Shown here piece by piece: positions 26,801 to 34,276 of a DNA stretch of 64,000 bases (its first letter is position 1; each line of letters opens with the position of its first letter). A program made the position numbers and the translations under genes. This DNA is from Hymenobacter siberiensis (GTDB taxonomy: Bacteria; Bacteroidota; Bacteroidia; Cytophagales; Hymenobacteraceae), in the NCBI RefSeq assembly GCF_018967845.1, contig NZ_JAHLZZ010000001.1, forward strand, positions 1,984,001-2,048,000, read 5' to 3'. The notes beneath the pieces were generated by a model. It made no database searches and was not told the origin of the DNA. It worked only from the letters and a program-made list of their open reading frames with translations.

Positions 26801-27154
26801 AGCGGCGACGCCGCTGTGAAAACGCCCGGCGGCTCGGAGTTCTGGGCCAACAACCCCACCTGGAACCGGGGCATTGCTGAAAACTATGTGACCTCGGGTG
26901 CCTTCTTCAAAATCCGGGAAATATCGTTGGGCTACGCCATTCCAGCATCAGTGGCTTCGCGTTTAGGCGTAGTGAAAGGTGCTTCGGTGAACTTCTTCGG
27001 TCGGAACGTCTTCACCTGGGTTCCGAAAGAAAACATCTATACCGACCCGGAGTTCAGCGCCACGCAACCTGGTAGCAATGCCATTGGCATCAACACCTTC
27101 CTGCAGACGCCTCCTACCAAGTTCTACGGAGTTACCCTCACCGCAACTCTTTAA
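23873..27154 (+). CDS. SusC/RagA family TonB-linked outer membrane protein, cluster C
   Basis: The 1093-residue protein has a signal peptide (MKHFFFMVVLLMTCLLQQVN, cleaved near VNA-QDR), a carboxypeptidase-regulatory-like domain (SGRVTDRATGQGLPGATVLA), GEVVVTGALG before the plug, the plug signature VLKGANAAALYGSQASNGAL and a large barrel ending FYGVTLTATL. It is a TonB-dependent importer paired with the SusD lipoprotein 12 bases downstream. The sequence is less GC-rich than that of clusters A and B and clearly diverged from them, so this is not a recent duplication. Cluster C has no third lipoprotein gene; a terminator follows SusD. Confidence 0.95.
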   Translation: MKHFFFMVVLLMTCLLQQVNAQDRSLSGRVTDRATGQGLPGATVLAKGTTVGASTNADGTFILSVPSTATTLSFSSIGFSTVEKPIGADATYNISLVTDAKQLGEVVVTGALGIQRQAREVGYATATIDSKELTQARPTNFVNGLAGKVSGLQIQTLDNGVNATPRVTLRGSRSLLGNNEALIVIDGVITTNEVLGALNPDDIASTSVLKGANAAALYGSQASNGALIITTKKGTAGTSQVTFSHTSQFESISFLPKFQSEFGPGSPDFFTNSGATPFTTNNSVDTEYEHQYQGFENQQYGPRFDGSMRPFGYTLPDGTVQMLKYEARPNERKNFFNTGYQTQNGVSFSGGDEKTKFFASYQNIHNNGIVPKDKFDRNNFRFNASRDFGRLNVGFNVAYINRQSDVTSNLDQSTSVYWNVFNTSVLAPLSQYKDYQNDKFSDSNYGYYNAYYYNPYFVLDYNRSRDKRNTVQGDINASFKIYDWLRLQYRIGTTTTSQQSLTTQNKFTLAGDSPKQISPYPGFFRDRNTSLSRVNSDFFISADKTFGDINVKAILGNNVQLLDSRYNQIASTALAVPAPTEEINLSNRIGNLDGFSGRFQTRLYAFYADLTLGYKDFLFVHGSGRYDNVSVLEKGNRNFFYPGVDASFVFSNAIPALKDVSFLDYGKLRGGYTLVSQINLPSATGIGVAETGGAYSLNPTYSNGGGFPFGSNPSFTANGGLVQTNLLPENTRSAETGIELSFLKSRVTAGVTYYNQRSTNQTIGTTIPFSTGYQTLLLNAGEVRNYGLEADLNLTPVRAANGLTVTLGGNFNYNNNEVVSLPPGLTQLSLGGSGRTDVNTDLVAVVGQPFPVIQGTFYQRVAEGPQAGKIIMTKVTDPGDPTLVRYVPLKDPGTKIFGNTQPKYKYGFNTSVSYKGLTLAGQGELRTGYVVYHAIGADLDFTGGGARSVQYGRQDFVYPNSAIPVTAGGVTTYIDNSGDAAVKTPGGSEFWANNPTWNRGIAENYVTSGAFFKIREISLGYAIPASVASRLGVVKGASVNFFGRNVFTWVPKENIYTDPEFSATQPGSNAIGINTFLQTPPTKFYGVTLTATL

Positions 27155-27166
27155 TTTTTCACTGAG

Positions 27167-28807
27167 ATGAATAAGCTAGCAAAATTGCTATTTGCAGCCT
27201 CGCTTACCACTATGGCGAGTAGCTGTGAGTCGTTTCTTGACGTCAACGTCAATCCCAACCAGGCCACGGCAGTAACTCCTGACCAGCTGTTGGGCAACGC
27301 CCTGACTGTAACGGGTGCCAACTACACGGCCTATAACGCCTACGCCAACTTTGCGACTGGTTTCTGGACTAAGTCGAATGCTGTGAGCGGCTTTAATGAG
27401 GAGCGCAACTACAACTATTCCAGCACTTACCAGCAGGGATTGTTCAACGGCACTTACGACAACCTGAATGATTACAACCTCATTCAAACAGCTGGCGCGA
27501 CCACACACCCGAACCACGCGGCTATCGCCCGCATCATGAAAGCCTACAACTTTTTGCTGTTGGTGGATGAGTACGGCGACGTTCCCTACACCGATGCATT
27601 GAAGGGTAAGGCAAACATTACGCCCAAGTACGACAAGGCTGAGGAAATCTATAAAGACCTCATCGTGCAGCTCAAAGGGGCAGTAACGGACATCAATGCC
27701 GCCACTGCTGGCCTTGCCGTAGGGCCGGAAGACGTTGTTTTCGGTGGTAACATGACCCGCTGGAAGCAGTTTGCCAATAGCCTGCGGCTGCGCATCCTGC
27801 TACGCCAGTCCAACGTGGCGGCCCTGAACGCTTACGTGAAAACGGAGATGACTGCGCTGCAAACGGATGCCGCGGCCAACAATGGTTACATCACGGCCGA
27901 CGTGAGCGCGCAGCCTGGCTACGCAGCCAGCAGCGGCCAGCAGAATCCGTTCTATAATACTTATGGGTTTTCAGTGGGCTCGGCTAATACGACGAGCACC
28001 TACCGTTTCATTCTGCCGACGAAATACCTCGTCAACTTGTTTGTCAACAACAACGACCCCCGTATCACGCAGGAGTATCGGCAGGTTGGTGCGACGAAGG
28101 ATGCCAATGGCAGCCAGACTGCTAATGGTACGTACGTAGGCAGCAACTTGGGCGAGTCGGTGATACCGTCGCCTACTACGGGCTCTACCTTTCAGGCGGC
28201 GCTGCTCAACAGCCCAGCTGGCACCTTTGCCGGAACGTTTCTGCGGAGCCCCAACCAGCCTACCGCACTTATGCTGCTGTCCGAGCATCTGTTCTCGAAG
28301 GCCGAAGCCGAAAGCCGGAGCCTGTTAACCGGCAACGCCAAGGCGGATTTCCTGGCTGGTATTCAGGCCTCGTTCAACACGACCTTCCGCAATGCTCCGA
28401 GTCCTTCTCCCGTAAACCGGCTCGTGAATGGCGGTGATATTGACCCGGTGAGTAACTACACCAAGTACATCGCGGCCAACGTGGGCAATGGCTTGGTCGA
28501 CTGGGATGCCACCACCACGCCCGCTACCGATGCATATGGCACCATTACCACGGGTACCCGCACGGTTAGCACGGTGGAGAAAATTCTGACGCAGAAATTC
28601 CTGGCGGAGAACACCATCGCTGGTACGGAAGCGTGGGACGATTTCCGTCGCACCATGCTGCCAATGGTTCCCGTTTCCATTCAGGCATCGGTACCGGGGC
28701 AGTTTGCTAAGCGCTTGCTTTATCCTCAGTCGGAAATCAACACCAACAAGGCTAACGTACCGCTCACCACTACGCAGTACGACCGTATCTTCTGGGTCCA
28801 GCTGTAA
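27167..28807 (+). CDS. SusD/RagB family lipoprotein (SusD-like_2 type), cluster C
   Basis: The 546-residue lipoprotein begins MNKLAKLLFAASLTTMASSC, with the lipid-modified Cys at the end of that run, then ESFLDVNVNPNQATAVTPDQ, the canonical SusD-like_2 start. Further family landmarks are EYGDVPYTDALKGKANITPK and MTRWKQFANSLRLRILLRQ. It should form the extracellular lid of the SusC channel encoded 12 bases upstream; the short gap implies co-transcription and translation coupling. Substrate is unknown. Confidence 0.92.
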   Translation: MNKLAKLLFAASLTTMASSCESFLDVNVNPNQATAVTPDQLLGNALTVTGANYTAYNAYANFATGFWTKSNAVSGFNEERNYNYSSTYQQGLFNGTYDNLNDYNLIQTAGATTHPNHAAIARIMKAYNFLLLVDEYGDVPYTDALKGKANITPKYDKAEEIYKDLIVQLKGAVTDINAATAGLAVGPEDVVFGGNMTRWKQFANSLRLRILLRQSNVAALNAYVKTEMTALQTDAAANNGYITADVSAQPGYAASSGQQNPFYNTYGFSVGSANTTSTYRFILPTKYLVNLFVNNNDPRITQEYRQVGATKDANGSQTANGTYVGSNLGESVIPSPTTGSTFQAALLNSPAGTFAGTFLRSPNQPTALMLLSEHLFSKAEAESRSLLTGNAKADFLAGIQASFNTTFRNAPSPSPVNRLVNGGDIDPVSNYTKYIAANVGNGLVDWDATTTPATDAYGTITTGTRTVSTVEKILTQKFLAENTIAGTEAWDDFRRTMLPMVPVSIQASVPGQFAKRLLYPQSEINTNKANVPLTTTQYDRIFWVQL

Positions 28808-28830
28808 GCTGCTCACTCAGTGTATATACC

Positions 28831-28864
28831 AAAAAGGGCTGCCCAATCGGGCAGCCCTTTTTTT
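28831..28864. terminator. Terminator after SusC/SusD cluster C
   Basis: The stem AAAGGGCTGCCC/GGGCAGCCCTTT with a short loop is followed by a T-run on the plus strand. Confidence 0.9.
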
Positions 28865-28983
28865 ACATCAAGTTGTTAATCATTGTTTATCAGATGGCCG
28901 TGAGCTGGTAATCGCCTTGCTGATAATAAACAAATGACAGCCTATTTATTGTTGAGCGGCTACTTAGCTGCCCGTTCTCAGCC

Positions 28984-30061
28984 CTAGCTCCGCATCAAGA
29001 AGCCTTTGATGAACTCATCGAGGTCACCGTCAAGGACATTCTGCACGTCGGTGCGCTCGATGCCGGTGCGCAGGTCCTTGATGAGCTTGTAGGGGTGAAG
29101 CACATAGTTGCGAATCTGGGAGCCGAAGTCGATACGCTTCTTGGTGGCTTCCACTTTGTCGCGCTCGGCGTGGCGCTTGTCCATCTCAATCTGGTAGAGG
29201 CGCGATTTGAGCATGCGCAGGGCGTGCTCTTTGTTCATGAGCTGGCTGCGCTCAATCTGCACGGCAATGATGATGCCGGACGGCGCGTGCGTGAGGCGCA
29301 CGGCCGTTTCCACCTTGTTCACGTTCTGGCCCCCCGCGCCGCCGGCCCGGAACGTGTCCCAGGAGATGTCGGCGGGGTTGATTTCGATATTGATGGTGTC
29401 ATCAATCACCGGGTAGGCAAACACGGAGGCAAACGACGTGTGCCGCCGGCCGCTGCTGTCGAACGGCGACATGCGCACGAGGCGGTGCACCCCGATTTCG
29501 CTCTTCAGGTAGCCGTAGGCGAAGTCCCCGTCGATTTCGAGCGAGGCGGACTTGATGCCCGCGCCCTCACCAGGCTGGTAGCTGATTTGCTTCACCCCAA
29601 AGCCGTGGCTCTCGGCCCACATGATGTACATGCGCATGAGCATTTCGGCCCAGTCCTGGCTTTCGGTGCCCCCGGCCCCGGGGTTGATGTCGATGATGGC
29701 CGAAAGCTGGTCTTCCTCGTCCGAAAGCATGCGTTTGAACTCCAGCTGCTCTAGTTTCTTGAGCGTGGCGTTGTAGTCGGTCTGCATTTCGGCTTCGGGC
29801 ACATCGCCCTCCCGGTGAAAATCGAACAGCACTTCGGTATCGGCAAGGGCCTGCTGCACGCCCTCAAAATCATCGGTCCAGGTTTTAATGGCCTTGATTT
29901 CGCGCAGGGTAATTTCAGCGGCTTTGGAGTCGTCCCAGAAGCCGGGGGCCGTGGTTTGGGCCTCGGCGGCGGCTATTTGTTCTTTGCGGGCATCGTAGTC
30001 AAAGATACCTCCTCAGGGCCTCGGCGCGGCCCTTCAAGTCCTTTATCTGGTCTTGGGTCAT
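28984..30061 (-). CDS. prfB: Peptide chain release factor 2 (programmed +1 frameshift)
   Basis: RF2 recognises UGA and UAA stop codons and releases the finished peptide on the ribosome. The gene is in two frames: codons 1-20 ([20 protein letters not shown]) run from 30061 to 30002, then an in-frame TGA at 30001-29999 must be bypassed by a +1 shift to continue [16 protein letters not shown] from 30000 to the stop at 28984, for 358 residues in all. The catalytic GGQ loop ([12 protein letters not shown]) and the RF2 codon-recognition tripeptide SPF ([12 protein letters not shown]) are both present. A gene caller without frameshift support would begin at 29859 and lose about 66 residues. The shifted frame is the known autoregulation of prfB, not a sequencing error. 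Confidence 0.95.
29998..30013 (-). promoter_or_regulatory. prfB programmed frameshift site
   Basis: Read on the minus strand the site is AGGAGGTATCTTTGAC: a Shine-Dalgarno-like AGGAGG, a 3-base spacer, the slippery CTT codon and the UGA stop followed by C. This is nearly identical to the E. coli prfB site (AGGGGGTATCTTTGAC). When RF2 is scarce the ribosome pauses at UGA and slips +1, producing more RF2. Confidence 0.95.
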
Positions 30062-30281
30062 GGTGGGGGAAATGGTGAAAGGTGGCCAGTGGCAATGCCG
30101 CCGGCTCACCCGGAATAATAAGTGAATCGCGAAAGTACCGAATTTCAAAGCGGCAACCGGCCTTGGCCTTGTGGCGTACCTTTGGGGCCGGCAGCGTTTC
30201 GCAGCTATTTCCCCCCCACTCAACGGGGCAGCTCCCGGTTTCGCAACGGGTGGCTTGCACCATATTACTCGCTTACGGGTA

Positions 30282-30289
30282 TAGCTTTG
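30282..30289 (+). promoter_or_regulatory. -7 promoter element before the CZB gene
   Basis: TAGCTTTG matches the Bacteroidota -7 consensus TAnnTTTG and ends three bases before the ATG at 30293, implying a very short or absent leader. A further TACCTTTG at 30177-30184 could provide an alternative, longer leader. Confidence 0.5.
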
Positions 30290-30292
30290 CTC

Positions 30293-30667
30293 ATGACAAC
30301 GGACGACCTGAAGCAGGATTTTGATTCCGCGCGCATCAAACATGTGCATTTTAAGAGCAAGCTGCGCTCTTTTCTCTTTGGTAATGGTGGTGCCGAAAGC
30401 TCGTTGCGCGACCCCGAGCAGTGTAGCATGGGGCTATGGATAGCCTCCCGCCTGCGCGGAACCGGGGTGTACGCGCACCTGCCCGAAGCCCGACGGTTTG
30501 ACCAGCAACACGTGCTGATTCACAAGGAAGCCGCCCGCCTGATGGACCTCTACCTGGCCGGCCGCATAGAGGAAGCAGGCGCGGGCTACGCTCCCCTCCA
30601 GGTTATTGCCGATGAAATGATGGGCCTGCTCCAAACCATGGAGACCAAGCTTCGTACCAAGGCCTGA
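30293..30667 (+). CDS. Stand-alone CZB (chemoreceptor zinc-binding) domain protein
   Basis: The 124-residue protein consists almost only of a CZB domain, a four-helix zinc-binding module normally fused to chemoreceptors or diguanylate cyclases. The metal ligands can be placed as His17 (ARIKHVHF), Cys44 (DPEQCSMGLWI), His73 and His77 (FDQQHVLIHKEAA); the Trp after Cys-x-x-Gly is also typical. In studied CZB proteins the zinc-bound Cys senses hypochlorous acid or free zinc. No membrane segment or signal peptide is seen, so it is cytoplasmic. The reading frame is open upstream to 30122 but the 30293 ATG matches the domain start. The histidine kinase gene begins 29 bases downstream, suggesting a soluble sensor feeding that kinase. 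Confidence 0.75.
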   Translation: MTTDDLKQDFDSARIKHVHFKSKLRSFLFGNGGAESSLRDPEQCSMGLWIASRLRGTGVYAHLPEARRFDQQHVLIHKEAARLMDLYLAGRIEEAGAGYAPLQVIADEMMGLLQTMETKLRTKA

Positions 30668-30696
30668 CCCGAAGCGTTGCGCCCGCGCACCAGTGC

Positions 30697-32256
30697 ATGA
30701 AAATTACCCTCACCACGAAGTTGTTTGCCGGATTTGTGCTGTTGCTGGCGCTGTTTGCGGTAATTGTTCTGTTCTCTTACAAGCTGGCGGGCCAGGTGCT
30801 GCGCAACTCCCGGCAGGTAGAAGCATCTCAGCACGTTTCGAACGAAGCGGTGAGCATGCTGCGCAGCATTGTCGACATGGAAACCGGGTTTCGGGGCTAC
30901 ATGCTCATTGGCAATGAGATGACGCTGGATATCTATTATACGGGCGAGCGCGACTTGATTGGCCGGTTTTCCCAGTTGCGCACGCTGGTAGATGAAACTC
31001 CCGAGCAGGTTGAATTGACTGACCAGACTCAGCGGCTTTTTCAGCAATGGATGGGCTACAGTCATTTGCTGATTGCTGAAAAAAGAGAAGCCCGCCGCCG
31101 CAACCCCCTGCAACGTGGCCTCGACGACCTGCCGCACCGCCGCCTGGCCGAAGCCCTTACCGGCAAGCAGCTGATGGATAATATCCGATTCCGGCTGAAT
31201 AAATTTGAACTGACGGAAGCTGCTTCCCGCAAAACTATGCGGCAGCGCCTGAACGACAGCATTGTGCGAGCCGAATGGCTGTCGGTAGGGCTGGCAATTA
31301 TGGCGCTGGTGCTGGGGCTGCTTTGGGCGCTGTACGTCGTGCGCACGTTTGCCCGGCGGCTGCGGGGCATGCTGAACCTGGCCCGGCGCATGGCCGGTGG
31401 CGACTACGACACCCAGATTGTGGACAATGAGCAGGACGAGGTGAGTGAGCTCACGGCGGCCCTGAACGTGATGGCCCGCACCGTGGGGGCCAACATCAAC
31501 CAGCTTGAAAGCCGCAACCAGGAGCTGGACCAGTTTGCCTACGTAGTGTCGCACGATTTGAAGGCGCCGCTGCGTGGCATCGAAAGTGCTTCCCGCTGGA
31601 TTGAGGAGGACATGGGCAAAGACGCGCTGCCTCCTCACATTCGCGAGTTTCTGGGCATGATGCGCCAGCGCGTGCACCGCATGGAAAAGCTTATCAGTGG
31701 CATTCTGGATTTGGCGCGGGTGGGCAGGGTAATACAGGCCAACGAAACGGTATTCGTGCGCACCCTGCTGCGCGAAATAATCGACAGCCTGCACCTGCCC
31801 ACCGGCTTTAAGGTTGAGCTCCCCTTCTTTCTGCCCACGCTCACCACCAATGCCGTGCAGCTTCAGCAGGTCTTCACCAACCTCATCAGCAATGCCGTGA
31901 AATACCACGACCATCCCGAAAAGGGCACCGTGCACATTGGCTGCGACGATGCCGGCGAGTTCTACTCGTTTTCGGTGGCCGATGATGGCCCGGGCATTGA
32001 CCCCGAATACCACGACCGTATTTTTGTTATTTTTCAGACCCTGACGGAGCGCGATACCTTTGAGAGTACCGGGGTGGGGCTGGCCATCGTGAAAAAAATT
32101 GTGGAGCGCCAAGGGGGGCGTATCAGCATCAAATCGGCGGAAGGTCAGGGCGCTAAGTTTATTTTTACCTGGCCCAAGTACCCGGCCAAAACCAAAAATA
32201 TGGCTGCTACGGTGACCACAACGGTTAATTCTACCGTATCAACCTCTAGTTTATAG
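30697..32256 (+). CDS. CHASE3-HAMP sensor histidine kinase
   Basis: The 519-residue membrane kinase has a first membrane helix (about residues 8-29), a periplasmic CHASE3 domain (about 40-190, with the signature IVDMETGFRGYMLIGNE), a second membrane helix (about 194-214), a HAMP linker (216-265), a coiled coil, a HisKA domain with the phosphorylated His286 in YVVSHDLKAPLRGIE, and an HATPase domain with N box NLISNAVKYHD, G1 DDGPGID and G2 GVGLAIVKKI. The DLKAPLRGI form is like that of phytochrome-type kinases that partner with small CheY-like regulators. It ends in a Thr/Ser-rich tail. The CZB gene lies 29 bases upstream and the response regulator 55 bases downstream, a probable operon. Confidence 0.9.
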   Translation: MKITLTTKLFAGFVLLLALFAVIVLFSYKLAGQVLRNSRQVEASQHVSNEAVSMLRSIVDMETGFRGYMLIGNEMTLDIYYTGERDLIGRFSQLRTLVDETPEQVELTDQTQRLFQQWMGYSHLLIAEKREARRRNPLQRGLDDLPHRRLAEALTGKQLMDNIRFRLNKFELTEAASRKTMRQRLNDSIVRAEWLSVGLAIMALVLGLLWALYVVRTFARRLRGMLNLARRMAGGDYDTQIVDNEQDEVSELTAALNVMARTVGANINQLESRNQELDQFAYVVSHDLKAPLRGIESASRWIEEDMGKDALPPHIREFLGMMRQRVHRMEKLISGILDLARVGRVIQANETVFVRTLLREIIDSLHLPTGFKVELPFFLPTLTTNAVQLQQVFTNLISNAVKYHDHPEKGTVHIGCDDAGEFYSFSVADDGPGIDPEYHDRIFVIFQTLTERDTFESTGVGLAIVKKIVERQGGRISIKSAEGQGAKFIFTWPKYPAKTKNMAATVTTTVNSTVSTSSL

Positions 32257-32311
32257 CAGTTCTGCACTGCCGTTTGCGGGTATTTTCCCGCTTTTGCCAA
32301 TTGCCTAGCCT

Positions 32312-32755
32312 ATGTCCGCCGACTATCCCACGCCCAGCATCCTGCTTGTGGAAGACGACCAAATGGACGTGATGAACGTGCAGCGCGAGCTGCGCCGCCA
32401 AAACATCAACGTGCCCCTAATCCACGCCCGCAATGGCCGTGATGCCCTCCGCATGCTGCGCGGCGAGGGCGATGAGCCCCAGATAGCCAAACCTAGCCTG
32501 GTGATGCTCGACATCAACATGCCGCGCATGAATGGCCTGGAATTGCTGGAAGTGCTGCGCGCCGACCCGGAATTCATGGATTTGAACGTCTTCATCATGA
32601 CGACTTCCGACCTTGAGTCGGACCGCCTGAAAGCGCAGCAGCTGGCCGTGAGCGGCTACATCATCAAGCCCCTCAGCTTCGATACCTTCGGCGAGGGTGG
32701 TACCAGCCTGGATGGATTCAGCTTGTTTCTCGACCTGCTGAAGCTCAAGAGCTAG
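32312..32755 (+). CDS. CheY-like single-domain response regulator (Rcp1 type)
   Basis: The 147-residue receiver domain has the acidic pair EDD at 14-16, the phosphorylated Asp67 (LVMLDINMPRMNG), the conserved Thr in IMTTSD and Lys119 in YIIKPLS. There is no output domain. The extended form of the N-terminal part (MNVQRELRRQNINVPLIHAR) and the later loop (LRGEGDE) are typical of Rcp1-type partners of phytochrome-like kinases. It probably receives phosphate from the kinase encoded just upstream and acts by protein contact, not by binding DNA. Confidence 0.9.
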   Translation: MSADYPTPSILLVEDDQMDVMNVQRELRRQNINVPLIHARNGRDALRMLRGEGDEPQIAKPSLVMLDINMPRMNGLELLEVLRADPEFMDLNVFIMTTSDLESDRLKAQQLAVSGYIIKPLSFDTFGEGGTSLDGFSLFLDLLKLKS

Positions 32756-32787
32756 GCCTTTTATTCACTGCTGTCACGCAGCAGAAC

Positions 32788-32817
32788 GTAGTGCGGGGAC
32801 TACAAAGTCCGTGCTAC
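32788..32817. repeat. Imperfect hairpin, family B
   Basis: GTAGTGCGGGGACTACAAAG then TCCGTGCTAC forms an imperfect hairpin related to the perfect one at 53970-53998. It sits in the gap where the response regulator and rnhB converge. Confidence 0.5.
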
Positions 32818-32847
32818 ATTTCCGGCTACCGCTGTAATGCCGGGCCA

Positions 32848-33423
32848 TTACAGCAGCCGGAACCCCATGCGGTGGTGCGGGCTGGGGCCGTGCGCGCGGA
32901 TAGCCGCGCGATGGCTAGCCGTAGGATAGGCCGCATTCTGCTGCCAGCCGTACTCCGGGAATTCTTCGGCCAGGGCCGCCATGTGCTCATCCCGAAAAGT
33001 TTTGGCCAGGATGGAGGCTGCGGCAATGCTGCGATACAAGCCATCGCCGCCAATAATGCAGGTGTGCGGGAAGCCGGCCATTGGCTTAAATCGGTTGCCA
33101 TCAACCAGCAGGTGGCCCGGCGTGACGGCAAGCGCCGCCACGGCCCGGTGCATAGCCAGGTAGCTGGCCTGGGCAATGTTGATGCTGGTAATTTCTTCTA
33201 CCGATGCCTGGCCTACTGCCCAGGCAATGGCCTCGGCACAGATGATGGGTCGCAGGGCATCGCGCCGCTTGGCACTGAGCTGTTTGGAGTCGTTGAGGAA
33301 GCGCGGGTCGAAATCAGGTGGTAGAATAACGGCCGCCGCGAACACCGGGCCCGCCAGGCAGCCCCGGCCGGCTTCGTCGAGGCCCGCTTCGAGGGCATGG
33401 CCAGTGTGGGAGGCAAGGAGCAT
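32848..33423 (-). CDS. rnhB: Ribonuclease HII
   Basis: RNase HII cuts the RNA strand of RNA-DNA hybrids and removes single ribonucleotides from DNA. The 191-residue protein carries the family start [20 protein letters not shown] with metal-binding Asp16 and Glu17, then [11 protein letters not shown], Asp108 in HLLVDGN and Asp127 in [17 protein letters not shown]. Length is normal for a Bacteroidota RNase HII. It converges with the response regulator gene. Confidence 0.93.
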   Translation of the reverse strand: MLLASHTGHALEAGLDEAGRGCLAGPVFAAAVILPPDFDPRFLNDSKQLSAKRRDALRPIICAEAIAWAVGQASVEEITSINIAQASYLAMHRAVAALAVTPGHLLVDGNRFKPMAGFPHTCIIGGDGLYRSIAAASILAKTFRDEHMAALAEEFPEYGWQQNAAYPTASHRAAIRAHGPSPHHRMGFRLL

Positions 33424-33485
33424 AGAATAATAAATAATAAAAGAGCCAGCAAAAATACGTGTAAGCTGCCCGGTTGCGGTGCAGC

Positions 33486-33530
33486 AAAAAGCCCTTCCGG
33501 TAGCTAATCTGGCTACCGGAAGGGCTTTTC
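33486..33530. terminator. Terminator downstream of the small acidic protein gene
   Basis: Arms GCCCTTCCGGTAGC (33491-33504) and GCTACCGGAAGGGC (33512-33525) are perfect complements; on the minus strand they are followed by five T, so they end transcription from the gene at 33574-33837. Confidence 0.9.
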
Positions 33531-33573
33531 TGTACTATATAAAAGGACTGCCCGTGGGGCAGAAGTAAGCTTA

Positions 33574-33837
33574 TTAGTGGTCGCCGGCGTTGCTGCCAAT
33601 GACGCCGGGCTCATCTTCGCCACGGGTAAAGCCCTGGCTATCAATAGGAGCAATGGCCTCGTCGATATTCTCCTCCTCGTCGTTGGTGACGTAGACGTTG
33701 GTAGTGGGCCCGAGGCCGCCGTTATGCTTGGCTAGCTCGGCTTCGGCCTGGGCGTGGTGCAGGTTAAAAAGTGGGTCGCCAGCCTGGAGCTCGGGTTTGG
33801 CGGTATCAGCTTTCTTATTTTTTGAGGAATCGGCCAT
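33574..33837 (-). CDS. Hypothetical small acidic protein (87 aa)
   Basis: I do not recognise this protein. It starts MADSSKNKKADTAKPELQAG, has a Lys-rich first part and an acidic second part (VTNDEEENIDEAIAPIDSQG), and lacks signal peptide, cysteines and membrane segments, so it is probably cytoplasmic and partly disordered. A terminator follows it directly, which supports it being a real gene. About 115 bases upstream lies the terminator of a candidate structured RNA (33952-34090) on the same strand; the RNA could be independent or could act as a leader controlling this gene. Confidence 0.6.
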   Translation of the reverse strand: MADSSKNKKADTAKPELQAGDPLFNLHHAQAEAELAKHNGGLGPTTNVYVTNDEEENIDEAIAPIDSQGFTRGEDEPGVIGSNAGDH

Positions 33838-33951
33838 AAGTAGTGCGGGAGCGCGCCGGAATGTGAACGGTGAGTTCCTGTTAACTTATACGAAACACGG
33901 CCGCCGTGGGTTAAGTGTTGGGCTGGTAAGTATTTGCCCACCGGCAGGCAC

Positions 33952-34090
33952 AAAAAAAGGCCGCCACCCGAGGGTGACGGCCTTAAAGTGGCGGGTCCGG
34001 CTTAGAGGTGTCTACCCCACCTGTTCAGCCAGAGCGCCGCCGCACGAGAGGTCCTTCCTTTCCACATTTCCAGCCCGTGCGGGGGTACTT
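33952..34090 (-). ncRNA. Candidate structured small RNA, about 139 nt, class not recognised
   Basis: On the minus strand a promoter (34128-34097) is followed by a sequence with clear nested helices and then a terminator. The 5' hairpin pairs GCACG with CGUGC. The second domain stacks GGCGG/CCGCC, CUGGCU/AGCCGG and AGGUG/CACCU. The apical loop contains GGGUA, which can pair with UACCC near the 5' end as a pseudoknot. The terminator stem AAGGCCG/CGGCCUU type (33959-33986) is followed by seven U (33958-33952). No ORF of note lies inside. I could not match it to SRP RNA, 6S RNA, tmRNA, RNase P RNA or a riboswitch class by eye. Confidence 0.65.
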
Positions 34091-34096
34091 ATAGGT

Positions 34097-34128
34097 CAAA
34101 GCTACGAAGCCCGGAGGGGGGGATGCAA
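34097..34128 (-). promoter_or_regulatory. Promoter of the candidate small RNA
   Basis: On the minus strand TTG (34128-34126), a 21-base spacer and TAGCTTTG (34104-34097), an exact TAnnTTTG match. Transcription would begin near 34090. Confidence 0.65.
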
Positions 34129-34276
34129 GTCGTATTGGATTAATCAGGGCATATAAGCTGCCAACGGTCCATTTTACACGGCGGATGGCAGATAGGCATC
34201 TGCGAACGGCGACTCGTGAAGGCCTTGGTGGGCGTAGTTTTGCATTCTCTACTCCATAACCATCCCGTCAATAGCC

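Noticed and set aside
29859..30061. Possibility that prfB is broken by a frameshift error
   Set aside because: The break lies exactly at AGGAGGTATCTTTGAC, the known programmed +1 site, and the two parts join into a normal RF2.
30586..32112. Minus-strand open frame of 508 codons opposite the histidine kinase
   Set aside because: The kinase frame has all catalytic motifs; the antisense product is rich in His/Gln/Arg as expected from a reversed GC-rich gene.
33952..34090. Identification of the small RNA as SRP RNA, 6S RNA or tmRNA
   Set aside because: The SRP hallmark (AGGTCCGGAAGGAAGCAGC-type loop), the 6S central bubble and the tmRNA tag frame could not be found by eye.
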